In this document: piece after piece, positions 33,411 to 46,467 of the stretch
Layout: each line of letters opens with the position of its first letter
Numbering within the stretch: position 1 is the stretch's first letter
From: Mucidula mucida
Lineage: Eukaryota; Basidiomycota; Agaricomycetes; Agaricales; Physalacriaceae
DNA: 64,000 bases
Reading direction: 5' to 3'
NCBI GenBank assembly: GCA_015501055.1
Contig: JADNYV010000007.1
Span: forward strand, 62,001 to 126,000
Made by a program: the position numbers and the translations under genes
Notes under the pieces: model-generated
What the model was told of the DNA's origin: nothing
Databases searched by the model: none
What the model saw: the letters and a program-made list of their open reading frames with translations, nothing else

Positions 33411-34622
33411 ATGATCGGACGAGAAAAGAAGATCACACCAACACAAACTCAAACGCCCACGTCGAAGAAGCCGGAAGCGACAGAGATGGCGAAGACGAAC
33501 AAAGGACAAGGGCGTTTCCGGTCGAACGAAGGAAAACCGGACCAGAGGCCGTACGAGGAGCAGATCCGTGCAAGATACGCGAAACACCTGCCAAAGGTAT
33601 CGAGGGAGACAAGGGACTCCATTAGATCGGCATGGGTATTCGGAACGAGAAAGCAGCACAAGGCGGGGTTGAAGGCGTACTTGGAGTGGGTGAAGGCAGA
33701 AGGTTTCGACGAGGAGGACCACTTTCCAGCCAGCGCCGAGATGTTACAGGACTTCGCAGCCTCATATCTGCGGAAGAAGGGAAGCAGGGGCATAAGCGCG
33801 AAGATATACGGCGTGAGGGCGTTCCACATCCAGAACAGACTACCGTGGAACACGACAACTCAACTGAAGTACATCCGGGAGGGAGTAAGGAGAGAGGCCC
33901 CGGCAGATGACCAGAAGGAAGCGAGGAGGCCGGTGACGAAGGAAAGGTTGATGATGCTGGAGGAAGGTCTAGACGAAACGGACCCGAAGGACATCGCGGT
34001 GATGGCGATGGCATCGGTGGCATTCTTCGCGCAGCTGCGTTTGGGAGAAATCCTACCGCCGACAGAGAAGCCGGGAAGATTCGACCCCAGGAAGAATCCA
34101 GTCGTCGGAAACCTAGGTGAAGGACTCTCGAGGAAAGGATCGAGGACGCTACACCTGCCGTGGACGAAGACCAAGAAGGAGAAGGGCGAGGACGTGGTGA
34201 TATGCGCGCAGAGAGGGAAGATCAACCCGGTGGCGGCGCTGGAATATCACATACAGGCGAACGAACTGGGAAGGGACTCGCCCCTTGCAGAATACAGGGA
34301 AATCAAAGGGAAGAGGAAGACACTGACGACGAGAGCCTTCATGGCGAGGTGTAACGAGATCTGGAAGAAGAACGGCATGCAACGGTTGACCGGACACTGC
34401 TTCAGGATCGGAGGTACGACGTGCTACCTGTTGGCGGGGATAAGCCCGGACGTAGTGAAGGCGCTAGGAAGGTGGTCCTCGGACGCGTTCCTGAGGTACT
34501 GGAGGAGCGTTGAGCTGCTAGGCGTGATCCACATAGAGGATTTGGATCTGAAGGATGCAAGGGAAGAGGGAGAAGAGGAAGACGAGGTTGAGGATGAGGA
34601 AGAGGATGACGAAGAGCAGTAG
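33411..34622 (+). CDS. Tyrosine recombinase of the YR retrotransposon
   Basis: 403 aa from ATG 33411 (MIGREKKITPTQTQTPTSKK). The N-terminal half is a core-binding-type helical domain (GTRKQHKAGLKAYLEWVKAE, ASYLRKKGSRGISAKIYGVR). The catalytic set of the lambda-integrase family can be read: Arg in FFAQLRLGEIL, His and Arg in GHCFRIGGTT (HxxR), Trp in LGRWSSDAF replacing the second His, and the nucleophilic Tyr in LRYWRS. This enzyme takes the place of an integrase and would recombine a circular cDNA into the genome. The C-terminus is an unusual acidic tail (EEGEEEDEVEDEEEDDEEQ). It starts 21 bp after the RT stop, in a different frame. Confidence 0.92.
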   Translation: MIGREKKITPTQTQTPTSKKPEATEMAKTNKGQGRFRSNEGKPDQRPYEEQIRARYAKHLPKVSRETRDSIRSAWVFGTRKQHKAGLKAYLEWVKAEGFDEEDHFPASAEMLQDFAASYLRKKGSRGISAKIYGVRAFHIQNRLPWNTTTQLKYIREGVRREAPADDQKEARRPVTKERLMMLEEGLDETDPKDIAVMAMASVAFFAQLRLGEILPPTEKPGRFDPRKNPVVGNLGEGLSRKGSRTLHLPWTKTKKEKGEDVVICAQRGKINPVAALEYHIQANELGRDSPLAEYREIKGKRKTLTTRAFMARCNEIWKKNGMQRLTGHCFRIGGTTCYLLAGISPDVVKALGRWSSDAFLRYWRSVELLGVIHIEDLDLKDAREEGEEEDEVEDEEEDDEEQ

Positions 34623-34707
34623 AAACCACGAACGACAGCTAGCTGTGGCGGTGGGTGGTCTCGCTCGATGAGGGATCGCGACGCGCTGACGTCTAGGTTT
34701 CCCATTT

Positions 34708-34924
34708 GGGGTGTCAGATCCCTCTCTCTGCTCGTCACCAGGTGAAACGGTCCGAATCCCCTAAAGGTTCGTTCCCGTTTCCCCCTCACCCAACCTACAG
34801 CAATCAGTCCTTCGATTGGTTTCAGGTAGATAGATAAGTTGTAAAAGAATATGCATTCTGTTAACAATTATCTATGTCAGAACAACGGAGATCTAAGGAT
34901 AGTGGAAAGCGCCCCGACGTGAAA
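34708..34924 (+). repeat. Split direct repeat B1
   Basis: 217 bp starting GGGGTGTCAG and ending GACGTGAAA, identical by eye to B2. It abuts A2, recreating the junction expected in a circular intermediate. Confidence 0.9.
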
Positions 34925-35094
34925 TTAAAGCCTCGAGGGGGTTGGAGCGGGTAGGAGGAATCGAGGCGCTGTTTCTCGCAGGCGCGCAACACGACACGTG
35001 ATCGGTGTCGAACTTGCTTCTTTCCACCATCTGCCTCCGTCGTTCGGTGCAAGCTCATCCAGTGCAGGCAAGCCCTGGATAGCGTTTTCTTTCG
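34925..35094 (+). repeat. Split direct repeat A2
   Basis: 170 bp, identical by eye to A1, and directly joined to B1. Confidence 0.9.
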
Positions 35095-35181
35095 CCCACC
35101 CACCCCAGCCTCTACTTCAGAGAAGTAGCCAAGGAGCAGGAGAGAGCCATTAGGATGGCTGGTTGCTAGAGCAGAGAGGGC
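35095..35181 (+). other. A2-B2 spacer with two perfect hairpins
   Basis: The 87 bp spacer holds CTACTTC-AGA-GAAGTAG (7 bp stem) and AGCCAT-TAGG-ATGGCT (6 bp stem) about 20 bp apart. They may mark the RNA 3' region or a priming structure. Confidence 0.6.
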
Positions 35182-35398
35182 GGGGTGTCAGATCCCTCTC
35201 TCTGCTCGTCACCAGGTGAAACGGTCCGAATCCCCTAAAGGTTCGTTCCCGTTTCCCCCTCACCCAACCTACAGCAATCAGTCCTTCGATTGGTTTCAGG
35301 TAGATAGATAAGTTGTAAAAGAATATGCATTCTGTTAACAATTATCTATGTCAGAACAACGGAGATCTAAGGATAGTGGAAAGCGCCCCGACGTGAAA
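35182..35398 (+). repeat. Split direct repeat B2
   Basis: 217 bp, identical by eye to B1. It forms the right end of the element. Confidence 0.9.
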
Positions 35399-36050
35399 CA
35401 CAGGAGGATATTAATTCCAAGGATTCCGTGACATCGAAGAAGCCTTCAATCAAGCCGATCTTGGTAGACAAGAGTGCAGCGCGCGCTCGCAGCGCCTTTG
35501 CATATCACACTCAGACTGGGTATAGTTTCCGAGGTTAGAAAGGGCTCACCGTTACAGTGATCGACATAGCGGTATGAATGTTAATGTTGGCGAAGAACAC
35601 ACTCTTTAACGTCTCGTCTAGAATGAACGAGAACGACGGAATAACGCATTCGAAATGCCGAAAAACATGATGGGAGGGAAACATGATTTCGACATCAAAA
35701 TATAAGCAGTTGGGCTCATGTTTGGGTACCTATACGTACATCACTTCAGTAGAGTGCTACATGCGCCTAAGTTCGACTCACAATGATCATTGCGGCATAA
35801 TGCCCGCCTCCGATGCGAGTAGAGGTTACTATCTTCCTTTCGTAGGTCGCAGTAGCACAACCGGGTCGATATCTAACATGTATCCTGACTTCTATCGCGT
35901 CGGCCTTGGTGTGGCGCGTAGACATGCGGACCCGTCCCGGTGCCTTCTCTAGACATATGAGACTGTACACGATGAATCCAGGTGGAAGGCTCAATTGGAA
36001 AGACCGCTGTTTCCAATCTGCCAGTTCCTCGTCGGATGCTATGGAGAGTC

Positions 36051-36642
36051 AGAGGAGCAGCGAAAACGTGGTGAAAAGGTGTACATACGAGGAAGAGTCC
36101 AGCAAAATGCGCTAGGTGAACTATCAGAGAGTAGTTGCGTATCTAGATACTGTGGCGCAGACATGGTAGCTAGACTCGTATGAGACTAAGAGAGACCGCT
36201 GTGGGGTTAGTCTGATAGATGCTGAGAGCCTGATGAAGATGGCATCATTGGCTTTAGAGAAGCGCTTGTTGACGTCGCCGTGGGTCAGCGCTTAAGAGCT
36301 TTGATGCCCTTCGAAATGAAAGAGAGAGTCTTATGAAGGGCCAGATCCCGAGCACCACAACACGCGTTAAGTTTGAATGGGAGATGGTCGAAACGGTGAA
36401 CAAGTTAAAGGAGAAACAAAGGTCATCGTCGTGGTGGTTTGAAGGCAGATGAAGAATATATTTCAAATTCCAGAAAGGGCATGGCACAGCCACCCAGTTG
36501 CTGACCTCGTCTCTTTGCTTCGTTTCTTTCCCAGGCCTGATGGCCGTGCGATAACATGATGTAAAAGCTCGCTTTGCGCTCTCACCAGTCATCGTGAGCC
36601 TTTGAAAAGCATTCGACTTGCACATACTGATTGACGCAGGCC
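36051..36642. other. Divergent intergenic region
   Basis: It separates the 5' end of the disrupted gene and the gene at 36643. The start exon of the disrupted gene should lie in its left part, but I could not place it. Nothing else is seen. Confidence 0.35.
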
Positions 36643-37161
36643 ATGTCAACGTCCGTTTATTTGTGCTGCTATATATCTGAGCACGGCCTGTTTGGCCTAT
36701 ACCACTGGGCAATTGTCCTTGCGCGGGGACGACTCAACCAGCCTGTCAGTCTCTACTCGATCACGCAGGCAGGTCTTGAAAAATGGAAGCAAACGCACAA
36801 AATCGATGCCATTCTTTTCAAAGAACGTGACATACTCGCGCTGGTCCCTTTGCCTCGCCTGAATGTCCCCTTTGAGGAGGTTGCGGCGTTTCTTTCTGCT
36901 GAAGATCCCGAGCGAGGGAATAGTCTCCATTTCCACAAAACATGGTCCTCCGCGCAGTGGATTATTCGCTGCCTTCAAAGGATGAACTCGTTTGGCTGGT
37001 TTACGACGACCCCGGCTGGAAACCTGTCAGATCGCGACGACTACTACGAGTATATGTATACGCAGAAGGCTTTACGTTGCGAGACAGCGTTGAAAGCGCG
37101 CGCCACTTTTCCTGACTATGTGGGTGAGATTGTCGACGGCGTCCGCCTTCTTCGACCATGA
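36643..37161 (+). CDS. Uncharacterised fungal protein, 172 aa
   Basis: Single exon, ATG 36643 (MSTSVYLCCYISEHGLFGLY). The opening beta-rich segment with GLYHWAIVLARGRLNQPVSL resembles fungal proteins of unknown function that begin with a YHWAL-like strand (DUF6914-like), by memory only. The rest is charged and soluble: FKERDILALVPLPRLNVPFE, QWIIRCLQRMNSFGWF and ALKARATFPDYVGEIVDGVR. No signal peptide or membrane segment is evident. It is intact, with the stop at 37161 directly before a GTAAGT-like sequence that would allow an alternative 3' extension. Confidence 0.65.
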   Translation: MSTSVYLCCYISEHGLFGLYHWAIVLARGRLNQPVSLYSITQAGLEKWKQTHKIDAILFKERDILALVPLPRLNVPFEEVAAFLSAEDPERGNSLHFHKTWSSAQWIIRCLQRMNSFGWFTTTPAGNLSDRDDYYEYMYTQKALRCETALKARATFPDYVGEIVDGVRLLRP

Positions 37162-39453
<2,292 letters not shown>

Positions 39454-39918
39454 ATAGAAGTATTAGACGAACAAATTCTATAGGAACGTATCGGGCAGGT
39501 TAATACATACTCTGGAAATCACTCAAGTCTTGCCAGGCGTGATCAAGCAAGCAATGATATGTATCTGTAAACAGCATTGGCCTTCGGCAATGCAAGACAA
39601 GCTCGCAATCAATCATTTTCTCGTCCTCCACATGCGGTGTTACTTCGCGAAAGTTGGGCACACTGACTCCACTGCGATCAGGTGGCACCCGTAGCTTTCT
39701 TTTCTTCCATTCTTAAACCCTCAAAGTTTCCGGCCACTTCCGATCATCCCGGTGGTTCTTGAGTTAGGCACCTGGTAGCGAGAGCACCCTAGGTACATCT
39801 TGGGAATCTATCTTCCCGCTTGTTCTGTAGACGATTAAACGTACTGAATCGGGGGAGGAGTAGATGGTATCTTTATTCATAATAACCCTATATACGCGCG
39901 TTCTGAGTTTCGTCGTAA
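39454..39918. other. Convergent intergenic region
   Basis: It lies between the 3' ends of GLR1 and the ureohydrolase gene; no gene is seen. Confidence 0.4.
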
Positions 39919-41451
39919 TCACCAGTTCAAGTCTTCCGGTGTGAACGGTCCAACATGGGGTTTCGGTGGCACATCGAGCTGCATCATGACGAGGAAGTCG
40001 GCGACGATATCAGCCGCTGCGATCCCAGTAATATCGGCTAGACACAAAAACAGTCAAGTCAACCACGTAAAGGAGTATTAGGCGGAGGCAGACCATGATC
40101 ATAAGCCGGTGCGACCTCCACTATATCAGCGCCGACAAAATTGAGGCCCGACAGACCCCGAAGGATACGCTTCACCTCGCGAGTAGTCCACCCACCGACT
40201 TCGGGGGTTCCAGCTATTTAAGTCGCGTTAGACCCGCCTCGGTGGAAAAGAAAGGTATAAATGAAAACTGACTTGCGGGCGCCAAACCAGGATCGACAAC
40301 GTCGATGTCCAAGCTGAGGTAGACAGGGCTGTCGCCAACGCGCTGCCGTATCTTTTTTATAACGTTAAGAATGCCGTAGTCGTCGATGTCGTCTGTGCTG
40401 ATAACTTGGAAGCCGACGGTGTCGTCGTGTTCCATATCTTCGATGCCCTGTCAGTGTTATGGTTGAGAAGGGGGTGAAGAGGAAAGATATGGAAGGGGCG
40501 TACGAGCATTTTGCAGCGGATTCCGCCGTGGATGCTGGTGTTCGTCATGAGATGCTCTTCGTGGGCGATGGAGAAAAAGGTGCCGTGGGTGATGCGCTCT
40601 TGTTCTGTACCGCCGAAGGCCATAGGTGGCCATGTATCCAGGTGGGCGTCAAAGTGGATGACGGAGACCGGTCCGTAGACTTTGTTCAGAGAACGCAAGA
40701 TGGGGAGGACCTTTCAGGGTTTGAATCTAAGCATCGTATTCAAAACCCCTACGAAATGAAGCTCTTACAATAGTATGATCCCCACCTAAAGTAACGATGC
40801 GAGGATGTTCCTTGCCGTCTTTGGCGAATGCCGCAGTACGCGACTTGTACGCTTCGCTGATACCGCCCATGACTGGACGCGACAAAAGCGTGTCGTACGC
40901 AGCTTCCATTTGGTCGATAGCTTTCGCGTTATCATACGCGGAGACGGGAACCTCCAGACAGATTAATTTGAGAGCGGAAAAGAATAATCACTACACACAT
41001 CTCCGCAATCCATCAAGCTCGAGCCATGGTCGTATGGACTCGAGTCCCAAGTCAGCGTGTATCCTCTGTTGTGGTGCTGTCGACGCGATCCGGATCGGAT
41101 CGCAAAAGGTCCAAACCGTGCGCCTGGAAAGGGTTATAAGAACAAGGTGCACTTATGCGATTTGGCTGGCTGCATACCAGGCCGATACGACGTGGTGGTG
41201 TCGAAGGGGAATCCAATAATGCCTATGTCAAATGGCTGGGAAGCATCCTCCAGACAACGTGCATACGGGAAGTGCGAGAAGCTGAGCGGACCGGTATACC
41301 CAAGGTCAACCTGCGCTCCGTATTTTGCCGTCCATGGCTCGGTCGCGATGTCCACGCTGGGTATTTGAACACTGGAGAACGCGTGCTGGGAGTGACACTC
41401 CCCTACCGCGTAGAGCGAGAACGACAATAGTGGGAGGAGAAGTCCAGACAT
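39919..41451 (-). CDS. Agmatinase-type ureohydrolase with signal peptide
   Basis: The inferred start is [20 protein letters not shown] at 41451 (an ATG at 41460 is also possible); it gives a clear hydrophobic signal sequence. Exons then encode [90 protein letters not shown] and a C-terminal [11 protein letters not shown]. The metal ligands of the arginase/agmatinase fold are all visible: GGDH, DAHLD and DIDVVD. These Mn-enzymes cleave the guanidino group to urea; agmatine is the likely substrate from the overall pattern, though guanidino acids are possible. The signal peptide implies a secreted or vacuolar enzyme. About five short introns are present. Confidence 0.85.
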
Positions 41452-42197
41452 GGATGGCAAAGCACAGCAGACAGAAATGACCTGCAGATAAGCGCTGAAT
41501 GCTTATCGGCGTATCTATCTTATACTCCGCATGATAGAGCTTAGACCTATCAGCGGCGCTGTGCCTTGTTATGCGGCAGGCGAATGTTTAGGCGAATGTT
41601 GGCTGCAATTCAACGATTATGCGTACGATCTCATCCGGCCTTGAAGGTCTGAATAATTAAGATTTTGACTTGTCATCGTTGTCAGAACGGTGCCTTTCAA
41701 AGATAGCGCTACGAGTGACAAAGATTCTTCTTGGAGGGACGACAGAAAGGTGGACGTATGAATCTCCTACGTTCGAAGAGCTCGAGGAATTGTTTTGAAG
41801 TTGGGAGCACACGAGAAAGCACGCAAGAGCACGTGTCACGATCAACACATTTTTTCCCACCAACTTCCCAGTTAGACGTTCCTAATAATTCCAATAAATC
41901 GTTGGCTCTACTCTGAACCAGCTAGATGTCTGCTCTAGCTCTAGAAGGCTATACATCATCCTTAGAAATCCTTTATCAATGATTCCGTCGAGCCCAGGGC
42001 GCAGGCATGTCCGATCTTCCCTTTGGATCACGCCGAGCCAATCCGCATGCCTGGAATAAGTGGAGGACTTCGATATGATTGATGCGCGTGCTATCCAGCC
42101 CATAGATAAACCCAAATGGGCGTTCCGTGCATGATAACGATAAATACGAAGGAGTTCCCATTCATGCTTAGGACTTCCTTCCGTGCCCTCCCGCAGA
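41452..42197. other. Divergent intergenic region
   Basis: It separates the ureohydrolase and OPT starts. Minus-strand frames at 41882-42241 overlap the OPT start and lack support. Confidence 0.4.
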
Positions 42198-45100
42198 ATG
42201 ACGAGCGTCAACGATATTGCTGCGCTCCCGCAGCTGGACAAGAAGGACTCCCAGGACGTTGAGAAGTCGGCTGTGACTGATGTGTCCTACGAGAAAGTCG
42301 ATGTTTCTAGCGACATCTCGGATGTGCTGGATGATGAGGTTGTTATCCAGAAGGCTGAAGACGTTGCTGTTCAGGTAAGTCTACCGCCGTCTCATTCTTC
42401 TTCGGTCACTGAATATCTTCATAGGTCATCTCGACTCGCGATGATCCCGATGTACCAATTTTCACGTTCCGATTGGTCTTCCTGGGAATTGGCTTGAGCG
42501 CCTTCTCAGCTGTAAGTGTCCCGCGACTTGAAGACTTGATACTCAAGTTGTTACTTCCGTCAGGTGCTTGCCACAATATACACGTTCAAGCCACAGAATG
42601 CGAGTGTATCTCAGCTGTTCTGTTTGATCATTGCCTACGTTCTAGGCGAAGGCATGGCCGGTTCGTCATTACGCTCGGCCAGCTCAACGTTTAATTTATC
42701 ACGGCTCGCCCAGGTTTTATTCCTACCCGCGGATACTGGAAATATCTTAATCCTGGGCCCTTCAATATCAAGTATGTCATTTTTGGAGATCGTCTGCCTA
42801 TGTTGTCCTCATCTTCACAGGGAGCACACTGCTATCGTTATAATGGCTTCTACCGCCTCGACGGTCTCCACAACAATGGAGGTCATTGCCGCGATGGGTG
42901 CGATATTTTGGACTATCTCGTTAAGCAAATAAAGTGCTTACTAGCCGCTCACAGATTTATTCTACGATCTCAAGTTGAACGCCGGTGTTGCCATTTTCCA
43001 AATCTTTGCTACTCAAATGATTGGATATGGGATTGCCGGACTCTGTATGTTACTCCACTCTATGTTTTTGATCGTGTGCTCATTTCTCACAGTGAGAAAT
43101 CTCCTTGTCTATCCTACTTAGTGAGCATCCATAGTCTAGCATGAGTTGGACACATCACCGACCACAAAATCTTACTAGCGCCTTCTATCCCACGTATATT
43201 TCGGTTGTAAACTTATTGCAGAGTTTACACTTCGACGGCGCACTCAACGTCAAGAAACGGAGATTCTTCTGGATCGTGGTACGCTTCTGTCATGTATGCC
43301 AACCCTCACTTTTCGACTCTCCCTACAGTTCGCCGCAATCTTCTTTTGGGAATGGATTCCTCAATACCCGGTGAGTACAAGAGCGCTCCCGCAGCGCCAG
43401 TTCTCTAAGTGTCGTGCACAGTTCCCGCTCCTTACGGCCATCTCTATCATATGCCTTGTGGACAACGGTCGGCACGACTTTGTTCGCAATCTCTTCGGTG
43501 CTGGATCCAGTAACGAGGGCATTGGCATGTTCTCCTTTGGACTGTCCTGGACTCTTATCACCCAAGGCAACCCCTTGTATGGCCCCTCCAAACTCGTGAG
43601 CGATTTGTTGTCCGTGTATCACGGCTTGTACTGACGTTCCTGCAGAGGTTAACTCGTACAGTACGTACCTGGCTTCATGAGGGTGGCGTGTTTTCTAACA
43701 GTCTACAGTCGGTATGGCCCTTGGCTATATCGTCTTGACGGCTTCTTACTACACTAACGTCTTCAACGGCCGCAATCTCAAGTGGATGTCCAGTTCTCTC
43801 TTCGGTGAAGACGGCGACACCTACGACCAGACCGCCGTTATCGACAGCAACTTCCACCTCAACCAGACGGCTCTCGCCGAGGTCGGACTTCCCCGCTATA
43901 CGACAACTTACGCCATCAGTCAACTGTGCTACAACCTTTCTCTTGGAAGCGCCATTACTTATGTTTTCTTATGGCACTGGAAGGACCTCAAACACGCATT
44001 TGGAAGTATGCAGTTTTTGCGCAAAGGACATGCAGACGTCAATGACCCGCATTACGAAGGTTCGATATTGGGTCGCCTCTTGAGCATACCTGTAACTGTC
44101 ATCCCTAGAAATGAAGAAGTATCCCGAAGTCCCACAATGGGCTTATGCCGCACTCTTCGTCGTTTCACTGGCATTGTCCATCGGTCTTGGCTATGCCGGT
44201 CCCAACGGCGCCGTCCTGATTCCTGCCTGGAGTGTCATACTCTTCACAGTGATGGCCGCCTTCTTCGCGCTCATCATTGGCTTCAGTATGTTCCAGCTCG
44301 CCATCTCGTCAACGTCTCTTGATCCCGCACAGTTTCCGCAACCACCGGGTTATCGTTGGCGATCAAGTATGCTGTCCAGATCATCGCCGCTTTCATTCAT
44401 CCTGGCCAACCCATGTGCGTTCAGCCACTGGATCGACGTGTGTCGTACTCACAGGCGTCCTTAGAACGGTTATGTATGCAAACTTGTTCGGCAATGCATC
44501 CGCATTCCAGACTGTCTATCTGTTGCAAGGTATGTCTCGTTCTTGAGTCTGTTGCTCAACCCGCTAATGTGGAGTATAGATCTCAAGCTGGGCCAGTACA
44601 CCAAGCTGCCTCCTCGTGCTACGTTTGCCGCGCAAATGGTAAGTGACGTGCTGGCCTTCCTGTCTATTCCTCATCGATGATTATCAAGGCGGGTTCTATC
44701 CTTGGATCCATCTTTAATTACACCAGTACGTTATCCCACTTTCATCTGCGCTCCTCAATCTCACGACTCTCGTCACAGTGATGCAAACCATCGTTACGAA
44801 TAACCGCGAGGTTCTGAAAGACCCGACTGGTACGCGTGTGGTCAGTCTCTTTTCTGATCATGTTTTCTGCCCGCGCTCATTGAGTCCTCAGTGGAGTGGG
44901 TGGATAATTCAATCCATCAACTCTGGTTCTGTTGCCATGGGTGCTCTTGGAAAAGAACTCTTCACATATGGCAAACCAGCCGGATATTGGATCATTCCGT
45001 TTGGCATGTAAGTCGACCTCCACCCTTCGAGCATGGAATGCGCCATTCAAACGTGAAACAGGGTTATCGGGCTTCTCGCGCCTATTCCTTTCTGGCTCGT

Positions 45101-45549
45101 TTATCACTTCTCGAATCCCGAAAGTAAGCTGGCGAAAACGATGAAGTACCTGAACATCCCAATCATAACGTTGTACATCGGCTAGTACGTGCCTCCTTGC
45201 TCTACCTTTCATGCTTTCCTTATCTTTGCTTCTCAAGTCTCCCGTACTCGGTCAACGGCCAGTGGTGGTCGTGTCTCGTTATCGGCTTCGTCTCGCAGTG
45301 GTGGCTGAGAACACGCAGGCCTGGATGGTTTGTCAAGGTTTGTCGTAGAACTTTCTTCACAATGAGCGCTCTGACCTCCGGCGCTTTCAGTACAACTACC
45401 TCATGTCAGCCGCTCTCGATGGTGGGAGCCAAGTCATTTTATTCATCCTCAGTTTCGCTGTATTCGGGGCAAGCGGTAACGCTGTCGACTTCCCGTCGTG
45501 GTGGGGAAATCCTTCTAACTTGTCAGCGGATCGGTGCAAGTCTACATGA
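42198..45549 (+). CDS. Oligopeptide transporter, OPT family
   Basis: A gene with about 14 short introns. The start MTSVNDIAALPQLDKKDSQD gives an acidic cytosolic tail of about 60 residues. Next come FTFRLVFLGIGLSAFSA, VLATIYTFKPQNASVSQLFC and the family hallmark YLNPGPFNIK at 42743-42771 (with EH on the next exon). Later exons supply PVTALAC-, ITQGNPLYGPSKL-, TTYAISQLCYNLSLGSAITY- and PNGAVLIPAWSVILF-type helices. The C-terminus is ASGNAVDFPSWWGNPSNLSA-DRCKST, stop at 45549. OPT proteins import tetra-/pentapeptides or glutathione with protons across the plasma membrane. I did not map every exon. The ends and NPGPFNIK are firm. Confidence 0.88.
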
Positions 45550-45930
45550 GCTTCCCCATGTTTGTCTATACTCTGTAAAATATAAATAGTAGTCGCGAAT
45601 CATCGCGCCATCATTTTGAATGACAGTCATATCCCAGTGTGGTTATGACGATCTTATGGAATGGGGAGAAAGCTATCAGCGCCGGTGATAACTATTTCAA
45701 GCGATTCCGCGGGTGGCTTGACTGACGAACTGCCGCTTTGCAGGATAAATGGTGGCTATCATTTACATTCAGTGTTACCAATCAACATTTAGTCTGCGCC
45801 ACAGATCACCGATGGCTGCGGCCCGGCAGCCGTTTGAGTAGTTCAGAAACAATATGTCGAGCGCTCAACATCAAATCGAAAGCATAAAAACACTGATACT
45901 AGTACAAAGGTCCAGAAAACATTCTTTCGT
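45550..45930. other. Convergent intergenic region
   Basis: No gene is seen between the OPT stop and the convergent gene end. Confidence 0.4.
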
Positions 45931-46467
45931 TTACGCAACAGGATTTAGATGAATTGGAGCGGCCTTGTCAGTCGAGGTGAAGAACATTTGCGAGATCACT
46001 CTTTTGCCGTCTTCTTCTTCCAGTCTGATGGCAAGGATCATGACCTCGTGGAGCGCCGTCCAAGTAGAACACTCACTTGAGACTTATCATAGCAGATGTC
46101 AGCATCTGCGCTGGCCCCACGCGGATCCTAAACTTCATCGAACGCGTTATAACCGCAAATCCAGCTACAACGCCTGCTTCCTGCTCCACGTCGTTAACAA
46201 CCTTCTATCATGAACGCATTGAACGCTCACCGCATCCTCAAAGATCTCCTTCCACTCAATCTGCACCCCCGCCGCAGCTCCAAACTTGTGCGCCAACGTC
46301 GCCTGAAACGCGTCGAGTGAGACGGGCCCCGCATGGTTCACATATATCTGCGCGTTTTGGGCGAACGGGCTCGCCGGAGAGTCGGTGGTATGCGCAGATT
46401 CAATCAAGGCGGATATCGCTGATTTCGCCATGTCTATCAGGGAGTCGGACTGTGACTGAGCGGACAT
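45931..46467 (-). CDS. Small NTF2/SnoaL-like protein, apparent frameshift
   Basis: The start MSAQSQSDSLIDMAKSAISA at 46467 is followed by a helical segment and IYVNHAGPVSLDAFQATLAH, GVQIEWKEIFEDA. After a 27-30 nt gap come VVNDVEQEAGVVAGFAVITR and SMKFRIRVGPAQMLTSAMIS, and then, in another frame, TALHEVMILAIRLEEEDGKR with VISQMFFTSTDKAAPIHLNP. Shape and length (about 160 aa) recall small alpha+beta-barrel NTF2/SnoaL-like proteins, but this is a weak resemblance. The frame change at about 46078-46085 has no good intron; a short insertion or deletion is implied. The function is unknown. Confidence 0.5.

Larger units (their letters stand above)
28444..35398 (+). mobile_element. Complete Ngaro-type tyrosine-recombinase retrotransposon, 6955 bp
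   Basis: The order A1 - gag - RT/RNase H - tyrosine recombinase - B1 A2 - spacer - B2 is the split-direct-repeat plan of Ngaro/PAT-like YR retrotransposons. A (170 bp) occurs at 28444-28613 and 34925-35094; B (217 bp) at 34708-34924 and 35182-35398. By eye both pairs are identical, and all three ORFs are open apart from two in-frame introns in gag, so the insertion looks young and possibly active. There are no long terminal repeats, no DDE integrase, no protease motif and no methyltransferase domain of the DIRS type. No target duplication flanks it, as expected when a recombinase integrates a circular DNA. It disrupts a host gene on the other strand. Confidence 0.92.
27964..36050 (-). pseudogene. 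DUF7330-like beta-rich protein gene split by a 6.95 kb retrotransposon
   Basis: The 5' part (about 36050-35399) encodes SDEELADWKQRSFQLSLPPG, VRMSTRHTKADAIEVRIHVR, HFECVIPSFSFILDETLKSV and FFDVTESLELISSC. The 3' part (28443-27964) encodes SINAVIQVKNDLAASVTMFT, KLTADVKLGNVHVNLRKSNT and QCGDIAVSWPAICGGNFNVR, stop at 27964. The alternating beta-strand pattern and the VTESLxLxxSxGSINA motif fit a common basidiomycete family of unknown function (DUF7330/adhesin-like). If the retrotransposon 28444-35398 is removed, TGTG joins GATC and the frame runs SSC-G-SINA, so the element sits in an exon. The start codon and the phase at the intron near 28375 are unresolved. With the element in place the gene should be null unless the element is excised or spliced out. 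Confidence 0.7.

Noticed and set aside
29439..34867. Long minus-strand open frames within the retrotransposon
   Set aside because: They mirror the GC-rich, charged coding frames of the plus strand and are Ser/Leu-rich shadows.
28444..35398. LTR retrotransposon interpretation
   Set aside because: There are no LTRs, no target duplication and no DDE integrase; a tyrosine recombinase and split direct repeats are present instead.
36254..36712. Minus-strand frame of 152 codons
   Set aside because: It overlaps the start of the plus-strand gene at 36643 and has no coding features of its own.
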